A stretch of 24,410 bases of DNA from Acholeplasmataceae bacterium (GTDB lineage: Bacteria > Bacillota_I > Bacilli_A > ML615J-28 > CAG-698). Of this stretch, positions 1-7,927 are shown piece by piece (the first letter of the stretch is position 1; each line of letters starts with the position of its first letter). A program made the position numbers and the translations under genes. The notes under the pieces were generated by a model. That model had not been told where the DNA came from, ran no database searches, and worked only from the letters and a program-made list of their open reading frames with translations. The stretch spans positions 1 to 24,410 of the forward strand of contig DUUA01000048.1 of the NCBI GenBank assembly GCA_012841765.1. Direction: 5' to 3'.

Positions 1-2187
1 AATAAGTTAAAAAAGAAATATTTTGATTTTACTAATTTAGATATCGATGAATTTGAAGACGATTATACAAATATTTCTTTAATTAGTGATTATTTAGATA
101 GTTTAAAAGATACGTTATATTTTAAAAATGTTGTATCATTTTTTAAAGATAATAATAGAATAGGAAAAAAAGCATTTAATAGGACAAGAAATTCTTTTTC
201 AATATTTTTAGTTTCGTATAAAGAATATTTTAATATTCATGCAATTTATAAAAATTATGGATTTAATCTCAGTGAAGAATTTACCGAGTTTTATTATGAA
301 ATTATTAATATTAACAACTACTTGCAAAAGGTATTTTCTTCAAATGATAGGGTAGCTACTGTCGTTAAGGATGATACTTTAGATTATATTTCTTTTAAAA
401 CGTATTTGGATATTCGAGATTCTAAAAATGCTATTATTTCCATTACTGATTCTTTAAAATTGAACGATGATTATAGAGAAATATATGGGGAAATGTACAA
501 CGAGGGTTTAACTAACATTAATGCAATTAGTAGAGTTATACAAAACTTTGGTAACTATATAAAATGTTTTATTGATGATAAGAATGTTATCGAAACTTTA
601 AAAATTGATAAAAACTTTAAATTATCAAATCATCTTAACCGTTGTTTAGAAGTAAGTGATGAGATTAATACTCTTTTTCAACATTATAGTAAAGTATTTA
701 AATTTGGAGTTACAAAGTTTTTATATGCTGATTATAGTGAAACAATAGATTATATGAGTGATTTGTTAAAATCAGAAGAAGAATTAATTGCGTATTTAAA
801 TATAGTTGATGGTTTACAAGTGATATATGATAATAATTTAAATAAGTTAGCAGACTATATTCTTTTCTTAAAAGAAGAGGATACATTAGTTAATGATTTC
901 AAGTATACATATTTTTCTAATTTGCAAAATTTATTTTTAGAAAAATATGAAAATATTAATAATTATTTAGAAATAGAAGAAAAGCTTAAAGAAGTTGTTG
1001 TTTTAGAAAAAGAAATTATTAAAGATAATACTTTGAATATTGTTAATGAAATAAGGAAAAATACGGGCAATAAATTTAGTATTCACAATATTAATGAATT
1101 AGATTATAAAGCTTATTTACATAGAACTAAGAATATTAAAAATTTAGTTTTAGCGCCAACTTCAATTGTAAATCATTATCTAGATATTAATGAATTTGAT
1201 TTAGTAATTATTGATGATGCACACTTACTTGATGCTAATGAGTATAATGAAGCGATAAAAGGTAAACAAGTTATTATTTGTGGAGAGTTGCAGTTGCAAA
1301 GTGTTGCTTCAAATAATCTTATTTCTCGTATGAGAAGTAATTCTATTATTAATATGAATTATAGGTTTATACCTACTCCGAAAAATCTTCTTAATTATAT
1401 GGACGGAAGTTTAGGGCTGATCAAGAATACTTTTAGTAGTAATAAAGGTATTAAGGTTATAACTAATTCTATTTTAGATTTTGTGACAAATTTATACATT
1501 AATAATGATCATGTATTAATTAATATATTTTCTAAAGGTTTTAATGGCCAAAAAGAAATTTATGAAGATCTCACAAATTTATTTATCGAAAAAGATTTTA
1601 GTAAAAATAAAATAATTGACATATTTGCAAACAAATTAAATGTTGTGGATTTAAGTATTGGTTATTTATATCACTCTGATTATAATATTATTTATTTAGA
1701 AGATTATTATGATGTAGATTCTGAACCTCTAGTTAACAATATGATTGATTATTTATTATTATGTAAAGAGAAATTAATAATTTATGATAATAAAGGATAT
1801 TTGGAACAAATTGATTCCGGATTTGTAAATATATTAAATAAAATTGTAAATAGTCCTGAAAAATGGTTATTTAATGATAGAATAGTAAATAAGAGTGTAG
1901 TTGCTCTTGGCAAACTATTAATTAGTAAAGGTTATAATGCCTTCCCTGGTCATGATGAATTAAGTCTTACTTTGGAAAAAAATGATAAGTTGTATGGTGT
2001 TTTGCTGTTTTCTGATTACATGAGAAATAATTATGAAATGCTTAACGAATATAGAGATTACTATAATTTATTTATTAAAAGGGATTTTAATGTTATTATA
2101 GCTTGGATAAATTCTGAGGAGAATAATCTTGATGAAATTGCAAATAAGATTATAAAGGAGATAACAGATGGGGAAAACAATAAGTAA
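1..2187 (+). CDS. Degenerate superfamily 1 helicase-like protein, 5'-truncated by the window edge
   Basis: The reading frame is open from base 1, with 728 codons visible, so the true start lies upstream; the TTG at 322 is simply an in-frame leucine. The first ~380 residues are charged, helix-rich and not recognised. After them come SF1-helicase-like motifs: a Walker B-type IIDDAH (DDAH at 1213-1224), a motif III-like GELQ (1282-1293) and a motif IV-like NYRF (1357-1368). The Walker A region would be upstream and is not visible. The places where motifs V and VI belong (about 1642-1695 and 1741-1790) lack the usual QG.E and TRAR residues, reading YLYHSDYNIIYL and DYLLLCKEKLIIY. The last ~90 residues (from about 1897) resemble the Vsr-like nuclease domain at the end of DUF4011/AAA_11-type helicases, but no clear catalytic triad is visible. 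A role in nucleic-acid handling is inferred; ATPase activity is doubtful. It overlaps the next gene by 20 bases. Confidence 0.6.
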   Translation, partial: NKLKKKYFDFTNLDIDEFEDDYTNISLISDYLDSLKDTLYFKNVVSFFKDNNRIGKKAFNRTRNSFSIFLVSYKEYFNIHAIYKNYGFNLSEEFTEFYYEIININNYLQKVFSSNDRVATVVKDDTLDYISFKTYLDIRDSKNAIISITDSLKLNDDYREIYGEMYNEGLTNINAISRVIQNFGNYIKCFIDDKNVIETLKIDKNFKLSNHLNRCLEVSDEINTLFQHYSKVFKFGVTKFLYADYSETIDYMSDLLKSEEELIAYLNIVDGLQVIYDNNLNKLADYILFLKEEDTLVNDFKYTYFSNLQNLFLEKYENINNYLEIEEKLKEVVVLEKEIIKDNTLNIVNEIRKNTGNKFSIHNINELDYKAYLHRTKNIKNLVLAPTSIVNHYLDINEFDLVIIDDAHLLDANEYNEAIKGKQVIICGELQLQSVASNNLISRMRSNSIINMNYRFIPTPKNLLNYMDGSLGLIKNTFSSNKGIKVITNSILDFVTNLYINNDHVLINIFSKGFNGQKEIYEDLTNLFIEKDFSKNKIIDIFANKLNVVDLSIGYLYHSDYNIIYLEDYYDVDSEPLVNNMIDYLLLCKEKLIIYDNKGYLEQIDSGFVNILNKIVNSPEKWLFNDRIVNKSVVALGKLLISKGYNAFPGHDELSLTLEKNDKLYGVLLFSDYMRNNYEMLNEYRDYYNLFIKRDFNVIIAWINSEENNLDEIANKIIKEITDGENNK

Positions 2188-2743
2188 AAAAGCATTTTTT
2201 GATTTTTCTAAAACTGTAAAAGAGAATCCTCATCGATATCTGTATATAAAAAATAGCCTTATGAGATTTAAAAAAGAAGGTTTTGATATTAATACAAAAC
2301 ATCCTAATGGTAAGACTTTGTTACATATAGCTGTTAGGTTAAATGAGATTAAATTAATCAGGTTATTGAATAAATCAGGAGTTATAATTGATTTAGCTGA
2401 TGAACTGGGTAATACACCATTACATCAAGCTGTTAGTGAGAATAAGATTCAAATTGTGAAAGCGTTAGTTGCAGCTGGAGCAGATGTTAATTTAGGCGCT
2501 GAACAAGATCAAACACCATTACATCTCGCAGTAATTAATGGGAATTTAGATATTGTTAAATACTTAGTAAATAATAATGCAGATATTCTTTTAGTTGATG
2601 AGAAAAATTTTGATTCTATTGATTATGCAGTTGATGAAAGAGATGTAAATATTTTAAATTATTTTTTAACAAAAATGGAAATTACAAAAAAAAGGTTAGA
2701 TCAAATTGATAGAATAATGAAAGGTGAAGATTATGAAAGATAG
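2168..2743 (+). CDS. Ankyrin-repeat protein
   Basis: This is a 191-residue soluble protein with no signal peptide or membrane segment. Four ankyrin-type repeats are visible at about residues 47-78, 80-112, 114-145 and 147-175. The second and third carry the typical TPLH motif followed by a helix-loop-helix and a GADVN or NADIL turn; the fourth is degenerate. The first ~45 residues form a basic, helical cap. Ankyrin repeats mediate protein-protein contact, so the partner rather than a reaction is the open question. The start at 2168 follows an AAGGAG at 2155-2160, inside the end of the helicase-like gene. The 3' end overlaps the cdaA start by 11 bases, so production is probably translationally coupled to both neighbours. 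A role in controlling the cyclase is possible but only inferred from position. Confidence 0.85.
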   Translation: MGKTISKKAFFDFSKTVKENPHRYLYIKNSLMRFKKEGFDINTKHPNGKTLLHIAVRLNEIKLIRLLNKSGVIIDLADELGNTPLHQAVSENKIQIVKALVAAGADVNLGAEQDQTPLHLAVINGNLDIVKYLVNNNADILLVDEKNFDSIDYAVDERDVNILNYFLTKMEITKKRLDQIDRIMKGEDYER

Positions 2744-3536
2744 ATTTCAAGAAATAATCGATATTTTTGAAGTTAGAACAAGTACAACTCTAGGGCTCGT
2801 TACTTTAATAGTAGATATATTATTGTTTATTGCAGTTTTAGCTATTTTAGCAAAACTAATAAAAGGGAAAATTAAGATATCTTTATACTTAACAACAATA
2901 TTTACTTTAGGTTTTATCTATCTTGTGAGTTATGTGTTTGAACTGGTTTTGCTTACAAGCTTAGTCCAATTAGTATTTGTCTTAGGTATTGTGATGTTGA
3001 TTATCATTTATAATCAAGATTTAAGACATTTTATTGAAGGCAGAATGTTGATTTTTAAAGGAGATAATATTTTTTCGTCTAAACAAGAAAAAGATGATAT
3101 TATTAAAATATTGAGTTCAGCTGTTAAGGAACTTTCTGATAAGTCTGTTGGTGCGTTAATCACAATTGAGCGTGAAGATGGATTGCATAACATCATTGCT
3201 AATGCTATTCAAATAGATTCAAAAATTACTCATGAAATAATAACAACTATTTTTACTCCAGGGACTGCTTGTCATGATGGAGCAATGATTATTAGAAAAG
3301 ATAGAATTGTTTGCGCTGGTGCATATCTACCAACGACTGAAAAGTATAATGTACCAACATTTTTAGGAACAAGACATCGAGCAGCTATTGGCGTTAGTGA
3401 AAGATTTGATGCTATCACAATAGTTGTTTCTGAAGAAACTGGTAATATTAGCATTACCGCTGATGGAGTAATAACTTTAGATATTGATATTGAACGTCTT
3501 GAAGAATTACTTGATAAATATTTAATTAATAAATAA
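2733..3536 (+). CDS. cdaA: Diadenylate cyclase CdaA (membrane-bound c-di-AMP synthase)
   Basis: CdaA condenses two ATP into cyclic di-AMP, the second messenger that controls potassium and osmotic balance and cell-wall homeostasis in Firmicutes. The 267-residue protein has a hydrophobic N-terminal part (membrane segments at about residues 20-41, 49-66 and 69-93) followed by the DAC domain. Both signature motifs are intact: DGA at 182-184 within HDGAMI, and RHR at 214-216 within GTRHRAA. The length fits B. subtilis CdaA (about 273). I prefer the ATG at 2733 over the in-frame GTG at 2724, because AAAGGTGA (2720-2727) sits at normal spacing before the ATG. The usual cdaR (YbbR) and glmM partners are absent; an ankyrin gene lies upstream and mgsA downstream. 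The enzyme should be active, and its regulation may differ from the cdaA-cdaR-glmM arrangement. Confidence 0.96.
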   Translation: MKDRFQEIIDIFEVRTSTTLGLVTLIVDILLFIAVLAILAKLIKGKIKISLYLTTIFTLGFIYLVSYVFELVLLTSLVQLVFVLGIVMLIIIYNQDLRHFIEGRMLIFKGDNIFSSKQEKDDIIKILSSAVKELSDKSVGALITIEREDGLHNIIANAIQIDSKITHEIITTIFTPGTACHDGAMIIRKDRIVCAGAYLPTTEKYNVPTFLGTRHRAAIGVSERFDAITIVVSEETGNISITADGVITLDIDIERLEELLDKYLINK

Positions 3537-3561
3537 GGTTAATAATAAGGAGGATAGATAT

Positions 3562-3915
3562 ATGAGGATTGCTTTAATTGCCCATGACAAAAAGAAAAGC
3601 CAAATGATTGAATTTTGTAAAGAAAATGAACAATTTTTAAGTGAACATATTTTGGTTGCTACAGGACAAACTGGGCATTTAATTATGGAAAAAACCAACT
3701 TAAAAGTACATTGCTATAAATCGGGACCACTTGGAGGAGATCAAGAAATAGGAGCTCAAGTTGCTAATAATGCCATTGATGTTGTTATTTTCTTAAGAGA
3801 TCCATTGACTGCCCAACCACATGAACCAGATGTTTCAGCGCTTTTAAGATTATGTGATGTTTATGAAAAACCACTTGCTACTAATATTAGTACTGCTAGA
3901 ATGATTATCAGATAG
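3562..3915 (+). CDS. mgsA: Methylglyoxal synthase
   Basis: MgsA converts dihydroxyacetone phosphate to methylglyoxal and phosphate, a bypass of lower glycolysis used when phosphate is limiting or sugar phosphates accumulate. The 117-residue protein keeps the family landmarks: an N-terminal [21 protein letters not shown] at 54-65, and a [12 protein letters not shown] segment at 79-90. His8, Asp60, Asp80, His87 and Asp90 match E. coli His19, Asp71, Asp91, His98 and Asp101 at a constant offset of 11, so the active site looks complete. It is shorter than the B. subtilis enzyme (about 137) because the C-terminal tail is missing. The start follows AAGGAGGA at 3547-3554. It lies 25 bases after cdaA and 8 bases before the PAS/GGDEF-like gene, so it is probably co-transcribed with both. 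Confidence 0.95.
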   Translation: MRIALIAHDKKKSQMIEFCKENEQFLSEHILVATGQTGHLIMEKTNLKVHCYKSGPLGGDQEIGAQVANNAIDVVIFLRDPLTAQPHEPDVSALLRLCDVYEKPLATNISTARMIIR

Positions 3916-3923
3916 GAGAAATT

Positions 3924-5423
3924 ATGCCAGTAAATACTTATTATCTTTTATTGTCTATATTGTTTTCAATAATATCTATTGTAACATTTATAGTTATTGC
4001 CACTTTTTCTAAAAAATTAACTATTTTAAGTTTGTTTTTTACAGTAATAGGTATTGTTGGTTATAATCTTGTGTTTGTAATAAAAGATTTTCAGACAATA
4101 CAATTTTTAGATAAAGATCTTTCTTTTTGGTCTTTCTTGTTTGGAATGCTTTGTTTAATGTTTAATTTAATTATTTCGTTTTTCGCAGTATCCATTCATG
4201 TTAGAAGAAAAAAATTAATTTTTGGAGCTAAAGAAAAATATTTAAATAAATATTTTTGTTTAGTAGCTCATAATGACAACATGTTATTATTTAATGTAAA
4301 AATAAGAAATATCTTAAATGATGAAAATAACAGACATAATAAAAGAGATATTTATAAATTGTTAAAAAAAGAAGAAAAACCTAGTTTTACTTTAGTTGTA
4401 GATGGTAAAGAAGAGAATGTAAAATTAAAGAAGAAAGAAATATTATATAAAGAAAAATTAGTGGGCTATGCATTTGTCGGTTCAGAAGGTTTACTTTCTA
4501 AGATTTTAACTGAGTGTGAAAAATTTGAAGAAAATAATATTTTAAATAAATCTTTTCTTGGTGTCTTTGATTTGTCATTGGATATGTCTAAAGATATAGT
4601 TATGTATTATGATTTTAAAATAAATAAATATGTATTATCAAAATCAATGAGAGATTTATTGCAAGAAAAAGATAATTATTTAATTGATTCAAAATACCAA
4701 GAAAAAATTGTTTCTAGTGATTTAGCGATTTATTTGAAAAAAGAGTTTAATAGTGAATTCATTAATAAATATGAATATCGAGTTAAAACTGAAAAAGGAA
4801 TCTTAAAATTCGAAGAATTAGTTTATAAAGATAAAGATACTAGTTATGATATTGTCAGACTTTCTAGTAGAACGCATACTGAAGTTAATTATCTAACAAA
4901 GGCAAATCTAATTAGTGATATTAATTTAAATTATTTAGATAATATTGAATTTATTTTAGTAGTAATTGAGTTAAGAACAATTGCTAAAATATTAGTTTCT
5001 GATAAAGAATTAGGTGAGTTATTAACTAAAGACTATTTCATGTTATTAAAAGATGAATACTTACAAAATAAAGTATATAAACTTGATAAAAGTCAATTTG
5101 CATTTTTACTTAATAAAGAAGATGGAATGAGAATTAAAACAGATTTAGAAAATAATTGTTCATTATTAACTTCTATGGAGATAATGTTCGATGAGGAAAA
5201 AATATTAATTGAAAACACTGTGTCTTTTGTTAACTCTCAATATATAGATGAAAAGTCAGCAGATAAATTAATTAACATTGGACTTAATGAACTATACGTA
5301 ACTAGTGACCCTTATAAAGGAGAGGCATATAGTATATATCAACCTGTAAAAGAAGATGGAGATTATAGGTTTGAAGATATGATAATAGATTTGAATGATG
5401 ATGATTTAGACGAATTTCTATGA
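3924..5423 (+). CDS. Membrane protein with PAS-like and degenerate GGDEF-like domains
   Basis: This 499-residue protein begins with three membrane segments (about 7-28, 32-53 and 67-92). A region at 105-195 could be a first, divergent sensor domain. Residues 215-315 resemble a PAS_3 fold, with the pattern EYRVKTEKGILKFEEL near 284-299. Residues 324-475 follow the GGDEF-domain layout: an opening LTKANLI, a hydrophobic strand ILVVIEL, and an aligned signature segment YKLDKSQFAFLL (385-396) where active enzymes have RxGGDEF. The catalytic and metal-binding residues are therefore lost, so it is unlikely to make c-di-GMP. It may bind a nucleotide or act as a sensor scaffold. The C-terminus is strongly acidic. 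The TM-PAS-degenerate GGDEF order recalls GdpP, the c-di-AMP phosphodiesterase, but the DHH/DHHA1 catalytic part is absent. The start follows TAGGAG at 3913-3918, which overlaps the mgsA stop. Confidence 0.7.
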   Translation: MPVNTYYLLLSILFSIISIVTFIVIATFSKKLTILSLFFTVIGIVGYNLVFVIKDFQTIQFLDKDLSFWSFLFGMLCLMFNLIISFFAVSIHVRRKKLIFGAKEKYLNKYFCLVAHNDNMLLFNVKIRNILNDENNRHNKRDIYKLLKKEEKPSFTLVVDGKEENVKLKKKEILYKEKLVGYAFVGSEGLLSKILTECEKFEENNILNKSFLGVFDLSLDMSKDIVMYYDFKINKYVLSKSMRDLLQEKDNYLIDSKYQEKIVSSDLAIYLKKEFNSEFINKYEYRVKTEKGILKFEELVYKDKDTSYDIVRLSSRTHTEVNYLTKANLISDINLNYLDNIEFILVVIELRTIAKILVSDKELGELLTKDYFMLLKDEYLQNKVYKLDKSQFAFLLNKEDGMRIKTDLENNCSLLTSMEIMFDEEKILIENTVSFVNSQYIDEKSADKLINIGLNELYVTSDPYKGEAYSIYQPVKEDGDYRFEDMIIDLNDDDLDEFL

Positions 5424-5950
5424 TAAAATCTGAATTAAGAAAAAAGATGAAAATGGTAGAACTTGATAGTTCTACCAAGTTTCTCTATGATAAGGCGATT
5501 AATGAGCAATTGAAAAATTTGTTATTTAATTATGATCGAATTGCTTTATTTAAGGCTTTAAATTATGAAGTCAATATTGATGAGACAATTGATGAATATA
5601 TTAATGAAAAAAATATTTATTTGCCAGTTGCAAAAAAGAAATTAAGGTTTTATAAATATACTTTGGATACAAAATTGAAAAAAAGTAATTTTAATATATT
5701 AGAACCTTTATGTTCAATTGAAATTGATATTAGTAATTTAGGAGTTATTGTTATTCCGTCTTTAGCTATTAATCATAAAGGCTATCGGTTAGGTCATGGA
5801 GCCGGATATTATGATAAAGCTCTTAAGGATTTTAAGGGGTTAAAAGTAGGGGTTATTTATAGTTATGGTTTTGTAAAAGAAGAATATCAAGAGGATCATG
5901 ATATGAAATTTGATATTGTGATTACAGAGAAAGAAATTATAAGAATGTAG
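5420..5950 (+). CDS. 5-formyltetrahydrofolate cyclo-ligase
   Basis: This enzyme (MTHFS, the YgfA/YqgN family) uses ATP to convert 5-formyl-THF to 5,10-methenyl-THF, returning stored folate to one-carbon metabolism. The 176-residue length is typical. The family signature lies at residues 113-134: a PSLAI segment followed by GYRLGHGAGYYD. Near the C-terminus, HDMKFDIVITE (160-170) matches the conserved end of the fold. A basic N-terminal SELRKKMK also fits. The ATG overlaps the preceding stop as ATGA (5420-5423), and there is no strong Shine-Dalgarno sequence, so translation is probably coupled to the upstream membrane protein gene. The next gene starts 8 bases after the stop. Confidence 0.92.
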   Translation: MIKSELRKKMKMVELDSSTKFLYDKAINEQLKNLLFNYDRIALFKALNYEVNIDETIDEYINEKNIYLPVAKKKLRFYKYTLDTKLKKSNFNILEPLCSIEIDISNLGVIVIPSLAINHKGYRLGHGAGYYDKALKDFKGLKVGVIYSYGFVKEEYQEDHDMKFDIVITEKEIIRM

Positions 5951-5958
5951 GTGATAAT

Positions 5959-6627
5959 ATGTTTGATGCTGTTATTTTAGCTTCAGGCGGGTCAACAAGA
6001 TTTTCAGCAAAAGTAAATAAAATGCTAGTTTCATTAAAGGCAAGACCGCTGTTTTTAATATCTATTGATAAATTTTTAAAAATAAAAGATTGTGGTAATA
6101 TAATTTTAGTTATTAGCAAAGAAATTGAAGATAATGTTCTTTCTGTCCTTAGTAATTTAAATTTGCTTGAAAAAGTTAAAGTTGTTATTGGTGGAGAAAA
6201 TAGACAAGATAGTGCATATAATGGTTTGCAATTTGTTTCGAGCGATATAGTTTTATTTCATGATGCGGCTAGACCATTAACCCTAACTAGTGATATTAAT
6301 AGAGTATATGAAGAAGTCAAAAAGCATCGAGCTGCTTTTCTTGCTAGCAAATCAACAAGTACAGTAAAAATGGTTGATGGAAAAGTTGTAACAATTGATA
6401 GAGAACATATTTTCTTTTCTGAAACTCCTCAAGGAGGTTATAAAAAAGATTTTATAAAAGCTTACCAAAAGGCAAAGAAAAAGAAATTTAATGGGACCGA
6501 TGATATGATTTTACTTGAAAAGTTTTTAAAAATAAATCCATCACCAGTTCTAAGTAGAAATAAGAATATTAAAATAACTACTATTGAAGATTATCAATAT
6601 GCAAGATATTTAGTAGGTGATAAGTAG
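5959..6627 (+). CDS. ispD: 2-C-methyl-D-erythritol 4-phosphate cytidylyltransferase
   Basis: IspD catalyses the CTP-dependent third step of the MEP (non-mevalonate) isoprenoid pathway, giving CDP-methylerythritol. The 222-residue protein shows the nucleotidyltransferase opening AVILASGGSTRF. Arg14 and Lys21 are spaced like E. coli Arg20 and Lys27. HDAARP lies at 101-106, a STVKM segment at 134-138, ETPQGG at 155-160, GTDDM at 179-183, and NIKIT with Lys205 (like E. coli Lys213) at 203-207. These cover the CTP and substrate contacts, so it should be active. A ribosome binding site TAGGTGAT (5948-5955) precedes the ATG. The stop overlaps the start of ispF by one base, the common ispD-ispF pairing. 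Confidence 0.94.
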   Translation: MFDAVILASGGSTRFSAKVNKMLVSLKARPLFLISIDKFLKIKDCGNIILVISKEIEDNVLSVLSNLNLLEKVKVVIGGENRQDSAYNGLQFVSSDIVLFHDAARPLTLTSDINRVYEEVKKHRAAFLASKSTSTVKMVDGKVVTIDREHIFFSETPQGGYKKDFIKAYQKAKKKKFNGTDDMILLEKFLKINPSPVLSRNKNIKITTIEDYQYARYLVGDK

Positions 6628-7103
6628 TGGATATAAAAATAGGACATGACTCGGATACTCATCCTTTTGTCGAAGGGAAGCTTTTATATTTAAGTGGCCT
6701 TGAAATACCTTATGAAAAAGGGCTTGATGGTCACTCTGATGGAGATGTTGTTTTACATGCAGTAGCTGGCTCCATAATTGGAGCTTTAGGATTAGGAGAT
6801 TTAGGAACTCTTTTTAAAGATGATAATCCTTATTTTAAAGACATAAGATCTGAATATTTTATTAAAAAAGTTAATGATTTGATGAAAACTCAGGGTTATA
6901 ATATTAATAATATTGATATTACAATTTATATAGAAAAACCAAAAATTAATGAGTTTTTACCTTTTATGAAAGCAAATCTATGTAAGTTATTAAATGTTTC
7001 AGAAAGTAGAATAAATATTAAGGCGACACATTTAGAAGGCTTAGGATTTATTGGAAGAGGCGAAGGAGTTACTTGTGATTCTGTTGTTCTCTTAATAAAA
7101 TAA
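6627..7103 (+). CDS. ispF: 2-C-methyl-D-erythritol 2,4-cyclodiphosphate synthase
   Basis: IspF cyclises CDP-methylerythritol 2-phosphate to the cyclodiphosphate with loss of CMP, the fifth MEP-pathway step; it is normally a zinc-dependent trimer. The 158-residue protein has the metal ligands Asp10 and His12 (DTH) and His44 (like E. coli Asp8, His10, His42), the GLDGHSDGDVVLHA loop at 32-45, GALGLGDLGTLF at 52-63, and the C-terminal KATHLEGLGFIGRGEG at 132-147. It starts with GTG at 6627, which shares its G with the ispD TAG stop; AGGTGA at 6614-6619 serves as the ribosome binding site. It is the last gene of the tightly packed block that begins upstream of the window. Confidence 0.96.
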   Translation: MDIKIGHDSDTHPFVEGKLLYLSGLEIPYEKGLDGHSDGDVVLHAVAGSIIGALGLGDLGTLFKDDNPYFKDIRSEYFIKKVNDLMKTQGYNINNIDITIYIEKPKINEFLPFMKANLCKLLNVSESRINIKATHLEGLGFIGRGEGVTCDSVVLLIK

Positions 7104-7139
7104 AATAGCATATTAGTCTTACTTTTATTTTAAAAATAG

Positions 7140-7145
7140 TATAAT
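7140..7145 (+). promoter_or_regulatory. Probable sigma-A -10 element upstream of the NifU-type gene
   Basis: A perfect TATAAT lies 22 bases before the ATG at 7167, with the ribosome binding site AAGGAG (7152-7157) between them. No good -35 hexamer is visible at 16-18 bases upstream, and the preceding triplet is TAG rather than the TGn seen at other promoters here. It could be a weak internal promoter. Confidence 0.55.
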
Positions 7146-7166
7146 TGAAGCAAGGAGTGATTAAAT

Positions 7167-7406
7167 ATGAATATAGAAGAAAAAGAAAAGAAAGTTAGAT
7201 TTATATTAGATAAAGTAAGACCATATATTCAAAATGATGGTGGGGATGTTGAATTTGTAAGAATTGATAACGGTATTGTTTATGTAAAAATGCATGGCGC
7301 TTGTGTTGGTTGTGCGAGTGTTGATGTCACATTAACAGATGCCATTGAAACAATAATATTGGAAGAAGTTCCCGGAATTATTGGTGTTGAACAAGTTTTT
7401 GAATAG
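7167..7406 (+). CDS. NifU C-terminal-domain (Nfu-type) Fe-S scaffold protein
   Basis: This 79-residue protein is a stand-alone NifU C-terminal domain. It carries the DGGDVEF segment at 24-30 and the CVGC cluster ligands Cys46 and Cys49, followed by the VTLTDAIETII helix. Family members bind a 4Fe-4S cluster between two subunits and pass it to target enzymes. In this window the late MEP enzymes IspG and IspH (encoded elsewhere, if present) would be plausible clients, but that is inference. The size matches B. subtilis YutI-like proteins. It has its own ribosome binding site AAGGAG at 7152-7157 and a candidate -10 just upstream. Confidence 0.92.
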   Translation: MNIEEKEKKVRFILDKVRPYIQNDGGDVEFVRIDNGIVYVKMHGACVGCASVDVTLTDAIETIILEEVPGIIGVEQVFE

Positions 7407-7438
7407 CTTTAAAATATAGGAATTCGTTAATACTTTTT

Positions 7439-7468
7439 TTTATATGTTATCTAAAACTATGATATAAT
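7439..7468 (+). promoter_or_regulatory. Sigma-A-type promoter with extended -10
   Basis: TTTATA (7439-7444) as a weak -35, an 18-base spacer, and TATAAT at 7463-7468 preceded by TGA (7460-7462), which gives an extended -10. It lies 18 bases before the ATG of the small membrane protein, with AAGGAG (7474-7479) in between. Confidence 0.65.
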
Positions 7469-7486
7469 AAAAGAAGGAGATTTAAA

Positions 7487-7927
7487 ATGAAAAGTAAAAT
7501 TATAAATAATGTAAATAAAGAGAGAAAATCTTTCGGCAATGTCGTCTTTAAAATTATAGTTGGAATATCTGTTGTTGCTGTTTTTGGGACATTCTTTTTC
7601 TTAACAGCTCCATCTGAAGCTACAGAAGAAGAGTTAATCAATATTACAAAATATAGACATTTAGTTTCTTTTGCAGTTTTTGCTATATTACTTCCATTTG
7701 GTTCTGTCTTTTGGGAAATGATGGGTGGCATCTATGATCAAAATAAAATTATACTTAAAATTGTAGTTTGTTCTTTAATAGCTGTTATCGGAACGCTAGT
7801 TTCTTTACTAACTTGGAACGCGACTGTAATTGAAATTTCCATGTATATATCTTTGCTTTCACTAGTTTTTGCTTTAATTCCAACAATCAAACCAGAAGAG
7901 GTTAAGGAGTTAAGAGAAAATGCTTAA
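7487..7927 (+). CDS. Small four-helix membrane protein of unknown function
   Basis: This 146-residue protein is not recognised. It has a basic N-terminus (KSKIINNVNKERK) and four likely membrane helices at about residues 19-40, 57-78, 88-109 and 112-132. The first and second are separated by a short acidic loop (ATEEEL), and the C-terminus is charged. There is no catalytic motif and no lipobox. The start is well supported by AAGGAG at 7474-7479 and an extended -10 promoter upstream. The 3' end overlaps the S1-domain gene by 8 bases, so the two are made together. An antisense frame over the same bases is a shadow. Confidence 0.75.
   Translation: MKSKIINNVNKERKSFGNVVFKIIVGISVVAVFGTFFFLTAPSEATEEELINITKYRHLVSFAVFAILLPFGSVFWEMMGGIYDQNKIILKIVVCSLIAVIGTLVSLLTWNATVIEISMYISLLSLVFALIPTIKPEEVKELRENA

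Noticed and set aside
322..324. TTG as the start of the first gene
   Set aside because: The frame is open back to base 1 without a stop, and no ribosome binding site precedes the TTG; the gene is truncated by the window edge.
7096..7132. A/T-only inverted repeat TAAAATAAAA...TTTTATTTTA after ispF
   Set aside because: The stem has no G or C, the loop is 17 bases, and no T run follows on the plus strand, so it is probably chance in AT-rich DNA.
7447..7731. 94-codon minus-strand frame over the small membrane protein gene
   Set aside because: It has no convincing ribosome binding site or family match, and it overlaps a plus-strand gene with promoter and ribosome binding site.
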